From: an uncultured Acidobacteriota bacterium
GTDB lineage: Bacteria > Acidobacteriota > Terriglobia > UBA7540
Direction: 5' to 3'
Assembly: GCA_937900045.1 (NCBI GenBank)
Contig: CALCEB010000260.1
Location: 1 to 10,362, forward strand
DNA: 10,362 nucleotides
The notes beneath the pieces were generated by a model that was not told the DNA's origin, ran no database searches, and saw nothing but the letters and a program-made list of their open reading frames with translations. A program made the translations under genes and the position numbers. Below, piece after piece: positions 1 through 6,220 of the stretch. Each line of letters begins with the position of its first letter. Within the stretch, counting starts at the first letter, position 1.

Positions 1-1
1 A

Positions 2-55
2 GGCGACGCCTCTGAGATCAAGATCATGAAACTCGCCTTAACTGAACAGTATTGA
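2..55 (+). CDS. Possible C-terminal end of an unidentified rightward gene (partial)
   Basis: A rightward frame is open from the left edge and ends at TGA 53-55, giving the tail GDASEIKIMKLALTEQY. The residues are ordinary soluble-protein composition, and the frame would converge on the leftward dehydrogenase gene, leaving about 190 bp between the two stop codons. Only 17 codons are visible, so the family cannot be named, and a chance open frame at the edge is quite possible. The 56-246 gap that follows holds no recognisable gene or strong terminator. Confidence 0.27.
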   Translation, partial: GDASEIKIMKLALTEQY

Positions 56-246
56 GGTTAGACCGCAAGTAGTGGAGCGTTTTCGCGGCCCCCAGCAAAA
101 TTTCAAGAGTCCGGCGACAGACCCACGCCCGGCAGGGCTGCCTCAAGCCGTCACATATCCAAGTCAACGCGCCTTCACATCATTTCAATTTGGTCATTGC
201 GTAGATTCGAGGATTCACTTGGCGGTCCAGACCAGAATGCAGATTG

Positions 247-981
247 CTAATCAAGCACGGGGACAGCGAGGGGATTCGGACTGTCCGGGACGGAGAGCAA
301 AAGTTCGTGAATGACAGCCGCCACTCTTTCAACCTTCACCCACTTGGAAAAGTCTGCATCGGGCATGGCACGGCGGTTCGGCGGAGTATCCATCGTGCCC
401 GGCAACACGCAGTGAACGGCGATATCCAAACCCTTAAGTTCTTCCGCCAAAATCTCGCTGAGCTGGCGCACGGCGCTTTTAGAGATGGCGTAGGCGGCGA
501 TGCCGGCGCCGGGTTGTCCCAGAATGGCGCCGCTCGATACGGTTACAATCCGCCCGAAGTTTTGGGCTGCCATCGCTGGCACGACGGCTCGAAGCGCATT
601 GACCAAGGTTTTCAGATTGAGATTCCACATGCGGTCCCATGCGGCTTCATCCGTCTGAAAGCTCTTGCCCGCCGCAAAACCACCGGCCGCTGCAACCAGA
701 AAATCCACGCGCCCCCGGCGGCTTTTGAGTCCTTGAATCGCCGAATCAACTTCGGCCGGGCTCGTCAGATCCACACGAAGGCCCTCCAGCCGTTCTTCAT
801 CCTCCGCCACCTGTCCCGTCAATGTCCGCCATTCCACCTCCGAGGTATAAGTGACGGCCACGCGGGCGCCGCTCTTCAGAAGATTCAGAGCGACGGCGCT
901 ACCCAGCGCGCCCGTCCCGCCCGTAACCAGCGCCACTCGATTTTGAAAGTCCACATTCGTATCGTTGGGCATGGAGATCAT
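247..981 (-). CDS. SDR-family NAD(P)-dependent oxidoreductase
   Basis: This is a classical short-chain dehydrogenase/reductase of 244 residues, the usual length, predicted to be a cytoplasmic NAD(P)(H)-dependent oxidoreductase of unknown substrate. The Rossmann nucleotide-binding motif TGGTGALG is at residues 20-27 and the AAAG strand motif at 97-100. The catalytic tetrad is complete: N122 in NLNLK, S150 in VSSGA, and Y164 and K168 in YAISK. The PG of the post-catalytic loop is at 194-195. The last ~25 residues are less typical than the core. The start is ATG 979-981 or the second ATG at 970-972 (MISM). A purine-rich GGGAAATGG just before the first ATG is a modest ribosome site. A MITE-like repeat ends only about 9 bp upstream of the first ATG, so the native promoter is displaced. 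The family call is secure; the substrate cannot be read from the sequence. Confidence 0.93.
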   Translation of the reverse strand: MISMPNDTNVDFQNRVALVTGGTGALGSAVALNLLKSGARVAVTYTSEVEWRTLTGQVAEDEERLEGLRVDLTSPAEVDSAIQGLKSRRGRVDFLVAAAGGFAAGKSFQTDEAAWDRMWNLNLKTLVNALRAVVPAMAAQNFGRIVTVSSGAILGQPGAGIAAYAISKSAVRQLSEILAEELKGLDIAVHCVLPGTMDTPPNRRAMPDADFSKWVKVERVAAVIHELLLSVPDSPNPLAVPVLD

Positions 982-1039
982 CCATTTCCCGGTTGTGATT
1001 CAGTTTGGCGATTCCTTATCAGTTTGTTCCTTTACCGCC

Positions 1040-1059
1040 ATTCCCGCGAAAGCGGGAAT
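1040..1059. repeat. Palindromic hairpin within the MITE-like element
   Basis: ATTCCCGC and GCGGGAAT form a perfect 8-bp stem around a GAAA tetraloop. It is the inner boundary of the left arm of the element. This type of palindrome is common as a dispersed intergenic repeat in many bacterial genomes. Confidence 0.75.
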
Positions 1060-1122
1060 CCAGTCCGCAAACCGGAGTGATAGTCTGAACTCGTGCGAGG
1101 AAAAGGCTCGTCTATGGCATGG

Positions 1123-1142
1123 ATCCCCGCTTTCGCGGGGAT
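1123..1142. repeat. Palindromic hairpin within the MITE-like element (inverted partner)
   Basis: ATCCCCGC and GCGGGGAT form a perfect 8-bp stem around a TTTC loop. It is the near-exact inverse of the hairpin at 1040-1059, so the two could also pair with each other and extrude the ~60-bp spacer between them. Confidence 0.75.
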
Positions 1143-1341
1143 GACGGCAGCGAACATTGTCAGGAAACATCAAACTGAGTCACTTCCCATCCTCCTGCCC
1201 AGTTCGAACCCGCCATTCCAAAGGCCGCAGACCCATTGATACTTCGTAGGGCCATTTATCTTAGACCGGTTGCTACGAGCCAGCCAGAGAATTTCGGATG
1301 TCATTCTCCGTCCGGGGATTCACCGATCCGCCGGGAGCCGC

Positions 1342-1952
1342 CTAAAATTCATACCTCAGTACGAACTGCATGACGCGAGGATTGGTAAGCAACTGCGTGT
1401 AATTACCAAAGGAACTGGCAATGTCAATTTCCGGGAGCACTGGGGTGTTACCGTAATTGTAGATACTGAACCGGTTGGCGTTCGGAATGTTAAAAACCTC
1501 CCAGCGGAACTGGACGGATTGCTTGTCGCTCCAGGGCATGATCCAACGCTTGGCCAGATTGCCGTCCAGAGTAAAGAAGCCGTCCTGCCGCAATACGTTG
1601 CGGATGCCGGACGATCCGGGCAGCGTGTTGCTGAAAGAGGCCAGGGCCGATTGGGGATTGGGAAATACATTCACAACGCCATCACCAAACTTCGTGGTCC
1701 CGGTTTGTGGCAAAGGACCGGTCAGCGACGCAGTGCCCTCAAGCTGCCAGTCCGTTGGGAAATAGAAGCCGTTGTCCACGTTGAACGGCAGGCCGGTCGT
1801 CCAGTTGTGGTCACCTTCGCACCGGGGATCACTGCGCCTGACGCATCGGTCACCGTGCCTCGCAACGAGGTTGTGGCTTGGCTCCAACCGAATGACGCAA
1901 ATAGTAGAATGGCCGCAGAAGAGATGAGCAGATTGCTTTTGACACGATTCAT
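1342..1952 (-). pseudogene. TonB-dependent receptor (Oar-like) with large internal deletion
   Basis: Two ends of one outer-membrane receptor are joined out of frame. From ATG 1950-1952, preceded by GGGAGGAA, the frame encodes a signal peptide with a hydrophobic core at residues 8-22 (about 25 residues in all, ending FGWSQA). The start of a carboxypeptidase-regulatory-like plug-side domain follows (LRGTVTDASGAVIPGAKVT, to about residue 48). Near 1795-1810 the homology jumps frame to the C-terminal barrel end: TTGLPFNVDNG, then FRWEVFNIPNANRF and the terminal strand RVMQFVLRYEF with stop 1342-1344. The final aromatic F is the outer-membrane insertion signal. Full-length relatives run to roughly 1000 residues or more, so most of the plug and barrel is missing. 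The 611-bp span is not a multiple of three, so the ends are not fused in frame; the N-terminal frame stops at 1722. It lies between two inverted MITE-like copies. Confidence 0.82.
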
Positions 1953-2338
1953 CTTTTATTCCTCCCGCCCGAATAACCCAACGGCAAGTCAAAAAGACAA
2001 AACTCAGTGGCACAAAAGAACGCCGTGGGGTAGCGCTGACCGGCAGGCGGAGAATCCGACCTTTTTTAAACCCTGAGAATGAGGGATTGGAGCGGATAGG
2101 AAGTTCCCTGCCGGAAAAATCCCCCTTGGGTTCACCCAATGCAAACTTCAGAATTGTTACTTGTTGTTGGTTCGAATAACGCCGCCTCGAATTTTATAAC
2201 GCATCATGGCAAAAAAAGTCAATCCAACTTAACTCCAGGTCGTGGCGCGGTTTGTTCGCTTGCTGAAGCGGCGCCACTACTTGACTCCAACCCATCGAGT
2301 TTGCCGTCTCCGGCCCGGTGGCCTGGGAGCAAATCATC
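1953..2338. other. Non-coding upstream region of the decayed receptor gene
   Basis: This is 386 bp between the receptor remnant and the second MITE-like copy. It contains the receptor's ribosome site (GGGAGGAA read on the minus strand, about 1961-1968). No reading frame has protein-like content, no RNA gene is visible and no clear promoter can be named. It probably holds the old promoter of the receptor, now serving a dead gene. Confidence 0.5.
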
Positions 2339-2467
2339 GGTAGTGACTCAGCTTGATGTCTCCTGACATTGTTCGCCGCCGTCATCCCCGCGAAGGCGGG
2401 AACAAGCTTCGCGGGAATGACCGTAAAGGAACAAACTGACAAAGAATCGCCAAGTTGAGTCACCATC
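2339..2467 (-). repeat. MITE-like element, short inverted copy
   Basis: This is the second, inverted copy of the element at 991-1187, about 129 bp. Its ends read GGTAGTGACTCAGCTTG on this strand and GATGGTGACTCAACTTGG on the other. It matches both arms of the long copy but lacks the spacer between the two inner hairpins. The inner halves are fused into one imperfect hairpin with 9-bp arms CCCGCGAAG and CTTCGCGGG around 2387-2416. The short form may be the ancestral unit, or a deletion product of the long one. Confidence 0.8.
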
Positions 2468-2615
2468 GAATCATCGCTTCCGTAACCCCTGCAACCGGGA
2501 ATAGGCGATGATCCCCTTGTCCAGGTCTACACCCAGAGCTAAAATGAAATCACCGAGTCACTCTTTCAATTTCCAGGAATGATGCAGTTTGGAAGACTCC
2601 AAGAGGGAGGACTTT

Positions 2616-3095
2616 ATGGCGCGCAGAGTTTCGATGATGTTGACAGCGTTGATGGCCGCCCTTGCAACTCTGCAGATTGCGCAAGCCGCCACGCTCTACG
2701 ATGAGAATGCCAACGCTCACCAATTGATCTCAGCAGCCATTGCGCAGGCTTCGCGCTCGCACAAGCACATCGTCCTAGATTTTGGCGCGAATTGGTGTTT
2801 TGACTGTCACGTGCTGGAGTCTCAGATGGAAAAGCCGGGGCTGGCATCTTTGATCGAGCACAACTTCGTGGTGGTTAAAATTAATGTGGGAGAATTCGAT
2901 GAGAACCGGGACCTCGCGCAAAAGTATCATGTGCCTCTCAAGTACGGAATCCCGGCGCTGGCCGTGCTCGACTCGCGGGGCCGCCTTCTTTATGCGCAAG
3001 ATCACGGCCAGTTTGAGGATGCAAGTCACATGAATCCATCCGCGTTCAAAGAGTTTTTTGACAAGTGGAAACCACGTCGAGGGCCTGCGAAATGA
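2616..3095 (+). CDS. Secreted thioredoxin-fold protein (WCFDC motif)
   Basis: This is a predicted periplasmic thioredoxin-like protein of 159 residues that probably exchanges thiols or disulfides in the envelope. The start is ATG 2616-2618, chosen because GGGAGG at 2605-2610 lies at proper spacing; a TTG nine codons upstream is in frame but unsupported. Residues 1-24 form a signal peptide with a hydrophobic core and a typical end (AQA|A). The redox motif W60-C61-F62-D63-C64 follows the strand HIVLDFGAN. The cis-proline loop is G111-I112-P113, followed by the strand ALAVLDSRGRLLY. The Phe-Asp dipeptide between the cysteines differs from the Gly-Pro of canonical thioredoxin and suggests a different redox potential or partner. 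The gene stands alone, with a MITE-like copy upstream and a likely terminator hairpin downstream. The fold is secure; the physiological partner is unknown. Confidence 0.88.
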   Translation: MARRVSMMLTALMAALATLQIAQAATLYDENANAHQLISAAIAQASRSHKHIVLDFGANWCFDCHVLESQMEKPGLASLIEHNFVVVKINVGEFDENRDLAQKYHVPLKYGIPALAVLDSRGRLLYAQDHGQFEDASHMNPSAFKEFFDKWKPRRGPAK

Positions 3096-3167
3096 ATCGG
3101 CTGGCCAAGCTAGCAGCTAGAGGGACGGCAATGCCGACCCGTCGTGTAGTGACGCACTTTGCTGTAG

Positions 3168-3213
3168 CGGCGGTCAGAGCTTGCCCTGACTGGGACCGCC
3201 GGTTTTGATTTTT
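3168..3213 (+). terminator. Likely terminator hairpin after the thioredoxin-like gene
   Basis: CGGCGGTC (3168-3175) pairs with GACCGCCG (3194-3201), and GTCAG/CTGAC offers an alternative inner pairing. A T-rich run (GTTTTGATTTTT) follows at about 3202-3213. The site lies about 70 bp past the stop codon. It could equally be one unit of a dispersed GC-hairpin repeat that happens to be followed by T residues. Confidence 0.45.
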
Positions 3214-3222
3214 CAGCAATTT

Positions 3223-3241
3223 CGCCGCTCACAGAGCGGCG
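3223..3241. repeat. GC-rich intergenic hairpin
   Basis: CGCCGCT and AGCGGCG form a perfect 7-bp stem around CACAG. Together with the preceding hairpin and the flanking CGCTCCA it has the look of a dispersed palindromic intergenic repeat. Confidence 0.5.
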
Positions 3242-3321
3242 CTCCAACAATTTGCGCCGCTGCCAACCGCTCGCAGTGGCCTTGACCGGTACGAGGTTGC
3301 AGAGTAAACTTTGGAAATTGT

Positions 3322-3398
3322 GCGCCTGTAGCTCAGATGGATAGAGCGGTTGCCTCCGGAGCAACAGGTCGGGGGTTCGAATCCCTCCAGGCGTACCA
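3322..3398 (+). tRNA. tRNA-Arg (anticodon CCG), CCA encoded
   Basis: A full cloverleaf can be drawn by hand. The acceptor GCGCCTG pairs with CAGGCGT (one G-U at the end). The D arm is GCTC...GAGC, the anticodon stem GTTGC/GCAAC closes the loop CTCCGGA, and the T arm is GGGGG-TTCGAAT-CCCTC with one G-U. The discriminator is A and CCA is encoded at 3396-3398. The anticodon CCG (3356-3358) reads CGG arginine codons. An integrase gene points at its 3' end, so the 3' half is the probable attachment site of an integrative element. Confidence 0.96.
3371..3398 (+). other. Probable attachment site (attL) in the tRNA-Arg 3' end
   Basis: A tyrosine integrase gene begins its reading frame toward, and stops 60 bp from, the 3' end of the tRNA. 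Integrases of this family commonly recombine in the T arm and acceptor of tRNA genes, leaving the tRNA intact on one side. I found no second copy of this segment up to 10362, so the far end must lie outside the window or have been lost. The exact core cannot be fixed without that second copy. Confidence 0.45.
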
Positions 3399-3458
3399 TT
3401 CATTCTAAAGGACTTAAGCTCCGTTGACCGTCTTCAGGAAAGTACAAGTTGGTACAAG

Positions 3459-4562
3459 TCACTTTCGCCACAAGATATCTACGACCTTGGAAGCCGCTTC
3501 CCTCTTGGCCGGCGTGACGGCTTGGGTGTAGATATTCATCGTGGTTTGGATATCGGCATGGCGCAGCAGTTCCTTTTGCACTGCGGGCGTCGTACCGAGG
3601 GAGTGAAGCAGGGTTGAATACGAGTGCCGGAATGTGTGCCAGCCGATATTCCCGACTCCGGCTTTGGTCGCGGCCGGTTTGATGTGGTCAGTGAGCATTG
3701 ATTCCGGCCAACGGGGATTACCCGAATCGCCGGCGAAAACAAAGTCCGAATCGGCCGAGTAGGAGGAACGTCCTTTGTGATTCAAGAATATTTCGGCCAG
3801 GTCCGGGTCAAGAGGCAGGTCACTGGCGGACGCCTCGTTCTTGGTTGGATATAACTCACCCTCTACGAAGCTGCGTTGTATCCTTACAGTGAGGCTTTCA
3901 AAATCGATGTCTCCCCACTGCAGGCCCATCAGTTCGCAGACCCGCAGCCCCAGGCAAGCAATCGTTACCACCATCGTCTTGTAGGGCTCAGCGAGCTCCG
4001 CCAGCAGCGCCTTAAATTCCGCCGGGGTAAGAACGCGCGGGGTCTTGAGGCGCTTTCTCGATTGGCGAACGAGATCGACTGGATTCCGTTCGACCATCTC
4101 CCAGCGAATGGCGGCCTGGTAGAGCGTGTGCATCAGGTTTCGAACGTGCGATTTAATTTGCCGGGAGTGGGGATAAGATCCAAGCCAGTCCTCGACGGCC
4201 ATCGTCTTGACGTTTTGGACAAACTCGGCTCCCCACTTCGGCCTGATGTGGTTCTCAAAGAGACTGTTATAAACCCTCTGCGTCGGTTTGCGGCAATGCC
4301 TCGGTGCATACTCTTCTATGAACCTGTCAATCAGGCCCCCCACTGTTGCTGCGTGAAACTGCTGCTGTGGATTTTGTGAGTTAACCTTAATGCGGAGGTG
4401 TTCAACCGCTCTTTCCGCATCTGCTTGAGTCGGATATTTCTTAACCGTTCCAATTAACACTGATTTGGGTTTCCCGTTCTCCATCCAGCGGAATTGCCAA
4501 ACGTCCGGCCCTTTCTTCCGCTTTCGAGTTGTCAAATTTCCGTACTGGTATCGAGCCGTCAT
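3459..4562 (-). CDS. Tyrosine site-specific integrase
   Basis: This is a full-length phage-type tyrosine recombinase (367 residues) that would integrate and excise the element at the neighbouring tRNA-Arg. Residues 1-60 form an N-terminal arm-type DNA-binding region (YGNLTTRKRKKGPDVWQFRW, then ADAERAVEHLR). Residues ~70-160 are the core-binding SAM-like domain (VGGLIDRFIEEYAP...). Residues ~175-360 are the catalytic domain. The catalytic residues are all present: R207 in GLRVCEL, K241, H309 and R312 in HTFRH, H335 in LLRHADI and the nucleophile Y345 in NIYTQ. The ATG at 4560-4562 is preceded by AAAAGGAGA, which overlaps the stop codon of the excisionase-like gene 12 bp upstream. The two are thus probably one transcript. 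Nothing suggests inactivation. Confidence 0.95.
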   Translation of the reverse strand: MTARYQYGNLTTRKRKKGPDVWQFRWMENGKPKSVLIGTVKKYPTQADAERAVEHLRIKVNSQNPQQQFHAATVGGLIDRFIEEYAPRHCRKPTQRVYNSLFENHIRPKWGAEFVQNVKTMAVEDWLGSYPHSRQIKSHVRNLMHTLYQAAIRWEMVERNPVDLVRQSRKRLKTPRVLTPAEFKALLAELAEPYKTMVVTIACLGLRVCELMGLQWGDIDFESLTVRIQRSFVEGELYPTKNEASASDLPLDPDLAEIFLNHKGRSSYSADSDFVFAGDSGNPRWPESMLTDHIKPAATKAGVGNIGWHTFRHSYSTLLHSLGTTPAVQKELLRHADIQTTMNIYTQAVTPAKREAASKVVDILWRK

Positions 4563-4574
4563 GGTTTCTCCTTT

Positions 4575-4901
4575 TCAAAATGAAGTCTCCATGCGGCACG
4601 GTTGGCGACCTGATTGTAGTCTTGAATTGATCCAGGCGTCCAGCGTTGTTGCGCGATACCGCCAGAACTTTCCAACCTTGAGCGCTGGCACTTCGCCGCG
4701 CTTCGCCATCCGTTCAAGCACTTTGGGATGAATTTTTAGAACTTGGGATGCTTCCTTGCTGGTAAGGAGTATTTCGATTCCGTGCGACTCGCCACTCAGG
4801 CGGCGCTCAGCCTGCGCAGGCAATGACGATGCGGCTTCCAGTGTCAACTGAGATCCTTGCGTTTCGGACTGCCTTCCTTCAGACGCGACCAACCTTGCCA
4901 T
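4575..4901 (-). CDS. Excisionase-like helix-turn-helix DNA-binding protein
   Basis: This is a small protein of 108 residues whose C-terminal half is an HTH_17/excisionase-type winged helix. It begins ILLTSKEASQVLKIHPKVL (44-62), continues to the wing ALKVGKFWRYR (73-83), and ends with LDAWINSRL. Such proteins bind near attachment sites and steer an integrase toward excision, or act as small transcriptional regulators. Residues 1-40 are a polar, low-complexity lead with no recognisable domain. I chose ATG 4899-4901 because GGGAAGG lies five bases upstream; a GTG two codons earlier (4905-4907) is in frame. The gene ends 12 bp before the integrase start, whose ribosome site overlaps this stop codon, so the two are almost surely co-transcribed. 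Xis-like function is inferred from domain and position. Confidence 0.85.
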   Translation of the reverse strand: MARLVASEGRQSETQGSQLTLEAASSLPAQAERRLSGESHGIEILLTSKEASQVLKIHPKVLERMAKRGEVPALKVGKFWRYRATTLDAWINSRLQSGRQPCRMETSF

Positions 4902-5530
4902 ACGCACCTTCCCAAGAATCCGCCCAAGCCAAAGGCTGTGCCAGGAACCAGTTGCTCATGGCAATGGGCCTTTCGTTCCAGCCTTTCCCTCCCATAGCTG
5001 AGGGCGTTACTGTAGCCCGGCCCGTCGCGCGCACTGCGCGATCCACGACGTCCGCAAGGTCAGCTTCCATTTCCACGTCATGTGACCTCTTCAGCCCTGG
5101 CGCACCGTGAACTGTACCAGGGTCATCCTCCGGCGGAACGGAATTCCTGTCAAATTTCCGCAACCCGGCCTTTCGAATGCTCAGCAATGGCCACTTGAAA
5201 CCCTCCGCGAGGCGCTTCTGGCTGCACGTTGATTTCCGAAATTGGGGGGTCTGCCTTTTCCCCGTGATGGGGTGCAGCGCGCTTAACAGATTGATTACAG
5301 GATGGTCAGCGGTGAGGTAGGAATGTGGGTGCCTTGGGTATCCGTGCGATCAAACAGGACATATTAACACTGAATCAGGATACTCAATTTCCGAGAGCAG
5401 CATTTGAAACCACATGCGTCGTGCACGATGAGCGGGCATGAAGACCCATGAAGACCAGCCACGAGTCGAGGGAAAATGGGGACATTCAACTCAAACGAGC
5501 AGGTGGGGTCCTTAAGGTCATGTATAGCCG
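4902..5530. other. 630-bp stretch without a convincing gene
   Basis: No frame here has recognisable homology. One leftward frame (4879-5187, TTG start, 102 codons) overlaps the excisionase-like gene but has no ribosome site and unremarkable content. An AT-rich patch at 5355-5390 contains, on the minus strand, TTGAGT (5382-5387) and TAATAT (5361-5366) 15 bp apart. This is a weak promoter candidate pointing toward the excisionase-integrase pair. The stretch may hold the leader of those genes and the boundary with the sigma/anti-sigma operon. Confidence 0.45.
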
Positions 5531-6220
5531 TCATCGCACGATCACCGGGTATTCCTCCCAGCTTTCGTTGTTGCGCCGTATGGCCAGGGTGTATTTGCCT
5601 GGATGGAGCTTGCTACAATCCATTTGCACCCGCACTGTCGTGATGCCGTTCTTGAGCTTTCCCTGGCCCGCTGCCTGCACCAGCACTCTGCTGCCGTTCG
5701 AAATGGCCACCTGAAATTCCCCTGAATCCGTGCCGATAGGCTGGCGAATCGTAAGATTCAGGCGGGCGCGCTTAAGTTCAACTGGCGCCTGCGAAGGTTG
5801 TTCCGCACCACGAAGGCGCAGCCAACGGCTCAGGTCGACGGTAAGATTCTGAGGCAGAGCGGCCCTTCTGTCGGTTTGCACATGGAACCAGACGCCAGCT
5901 GCAATCGCAATAACTACCATTGCGGCAGCGGCGGGAGCCAGCTTCCGATAAGGCTTCTTTGCGGCGCTTGATTCCTTCAGGGCTCTGGCCTGCAGGTTTT
6001 CCATGAACTGGTATTCAGTCTCACCGGCGCGAGCGCGCCAATCCTGATTTATCTTCCCGCCCAGGTCATGCGAAGCCGCAATCAAAGCGCGCGTCTCGTC
6101 AAGGCGTTTCCGGCAATCTGGACACGCCGCCAAGTGCGCCTCAAAGTCTGCCCGGGCAGGCGGCCAGAGGGCTTCTTCAAGATAGTCCGTAATCAGGCCT
6201 TCAAGATTTTTGCAAGTCAT
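5531..6220 (-). CDS. Membrane anti-sigma factor with zinc-finger (zf-HC2) domain
   Basis: The predicted product is an inner-membrane regulator that holds the ECF sigma factor encoded just upstream. Counted from ATG 6218-6220 it has 229 residues. It begins MTCKNLEGLITDYLEEAL and carries the anti-sigma zinc signature H29-x3-C33-x2-C36 (HLAACPDC), with Cys3 as a further candidate ligand. A single transmembrane segment spans about residues 94-113 (LAPAAAAMVVIAIAAGVWFHV). The C-terminal ~110 residues, outside the membrane, are beta-rich (LNLTIRQPIG, FQVAISNGSRVLV, GKYTLAIRRNN, EEYPVIVR) and would be the sensing part. The start overlaps the sigma gene by 20 bp; an in-frame GTG five codons earlier is possible, but family members usually open with the Met-x-Cys region. 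The overlap implies translational coupling. Confidence 0.9.
   Translation of the reverse strand: MTCKNLEGLITDYLEEALWPPARADFEAHLAACPDCRKRLDETRALIAASHDLGGKINQDWRARAGETEYQFMENLQARALKESSAAKKPYRKLAPAAAAMVVIAIAAGVWFHVQTDRRAALPQNLTVDLSRWLRLRGAEQPSQAPVELKRARLNLTIRQPIGTDSGEFQVAISNGSRVLVQAAGQGKLKNGITTVRVQMDCSKLHPGKYTLAIRRNNESWEEYPVIVR

Larger units (their letters stand above)
991..1187 (+). repeat. MITE-like element, long copy
   Basis: This is a non-coding repeat of about 197 bp. Its ends read GGTTGTGATTCAGTTTGG and, on the other strand, GGAAGTGACTCAGTTTG, so they form imperfect terminal inverted repeats (consensus about GGTAGTGACTCARYTTG). It matches an inverted copy at 2339-2467: the left arm (995-1050) differs at about 7 of 56 positions and the right arm (1134-1183) at about 4 of 50. 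This copy carries extra sequence in the middle, between two perfect 8-bp stems (1040-1059 with loop GAAA and 1123-1142 with loop TTTC) that are themselves inverted copies of each other. There is no open reading frame inside, so it would need a transposase supplied from elsewhere. No adjoining target-site duplication is convincing. Confidence 0.8.

Noticed and set aside
244..1080. Long rightward frame over the dehydrogenase gene
   Set aside because: It is antisense to a gene with a full set of SDR motifs, and its own residues (His/Arg/Gln-rich) look like a shadow.
981..1195. Target-site duplication TTCCC around the long MITE-like copy (and CATCG around the short one)
   Set aside because: The 5-bp matches do not sit directly against the terminal repeats at both ends, and the offsets differ between copies. 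They may be chance.
1270..2076. Rightward frame across the receptor remnant
   Set aside because: It is a shadow of the opposite strand, where signal peptide and barrel motifs are plain.
2470..2512. Inverted repeat ATCATCGC...GCGATGAT upstream of the thioredoxin-like gene
   Set aside because: An 8-bp arm with a 27-bp loop and no other support; too weak to call an operator.
3110..3403. Leftward 97-codon frame containing GIRTPDLLLRRQPLYPSEL
   Set aside because: This is the antisense translation of the tRNA-Arg gene, a well-known spurious protein in databases, not a gene.
4879..5187. Leftward 102-codon frame upstream of the excisionase-like gene
   Set aside because: It has a TTG start without a ribosome site, no recognisable family and an overlap into the better-supported gene. 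It is kept only as a remark on the gap.
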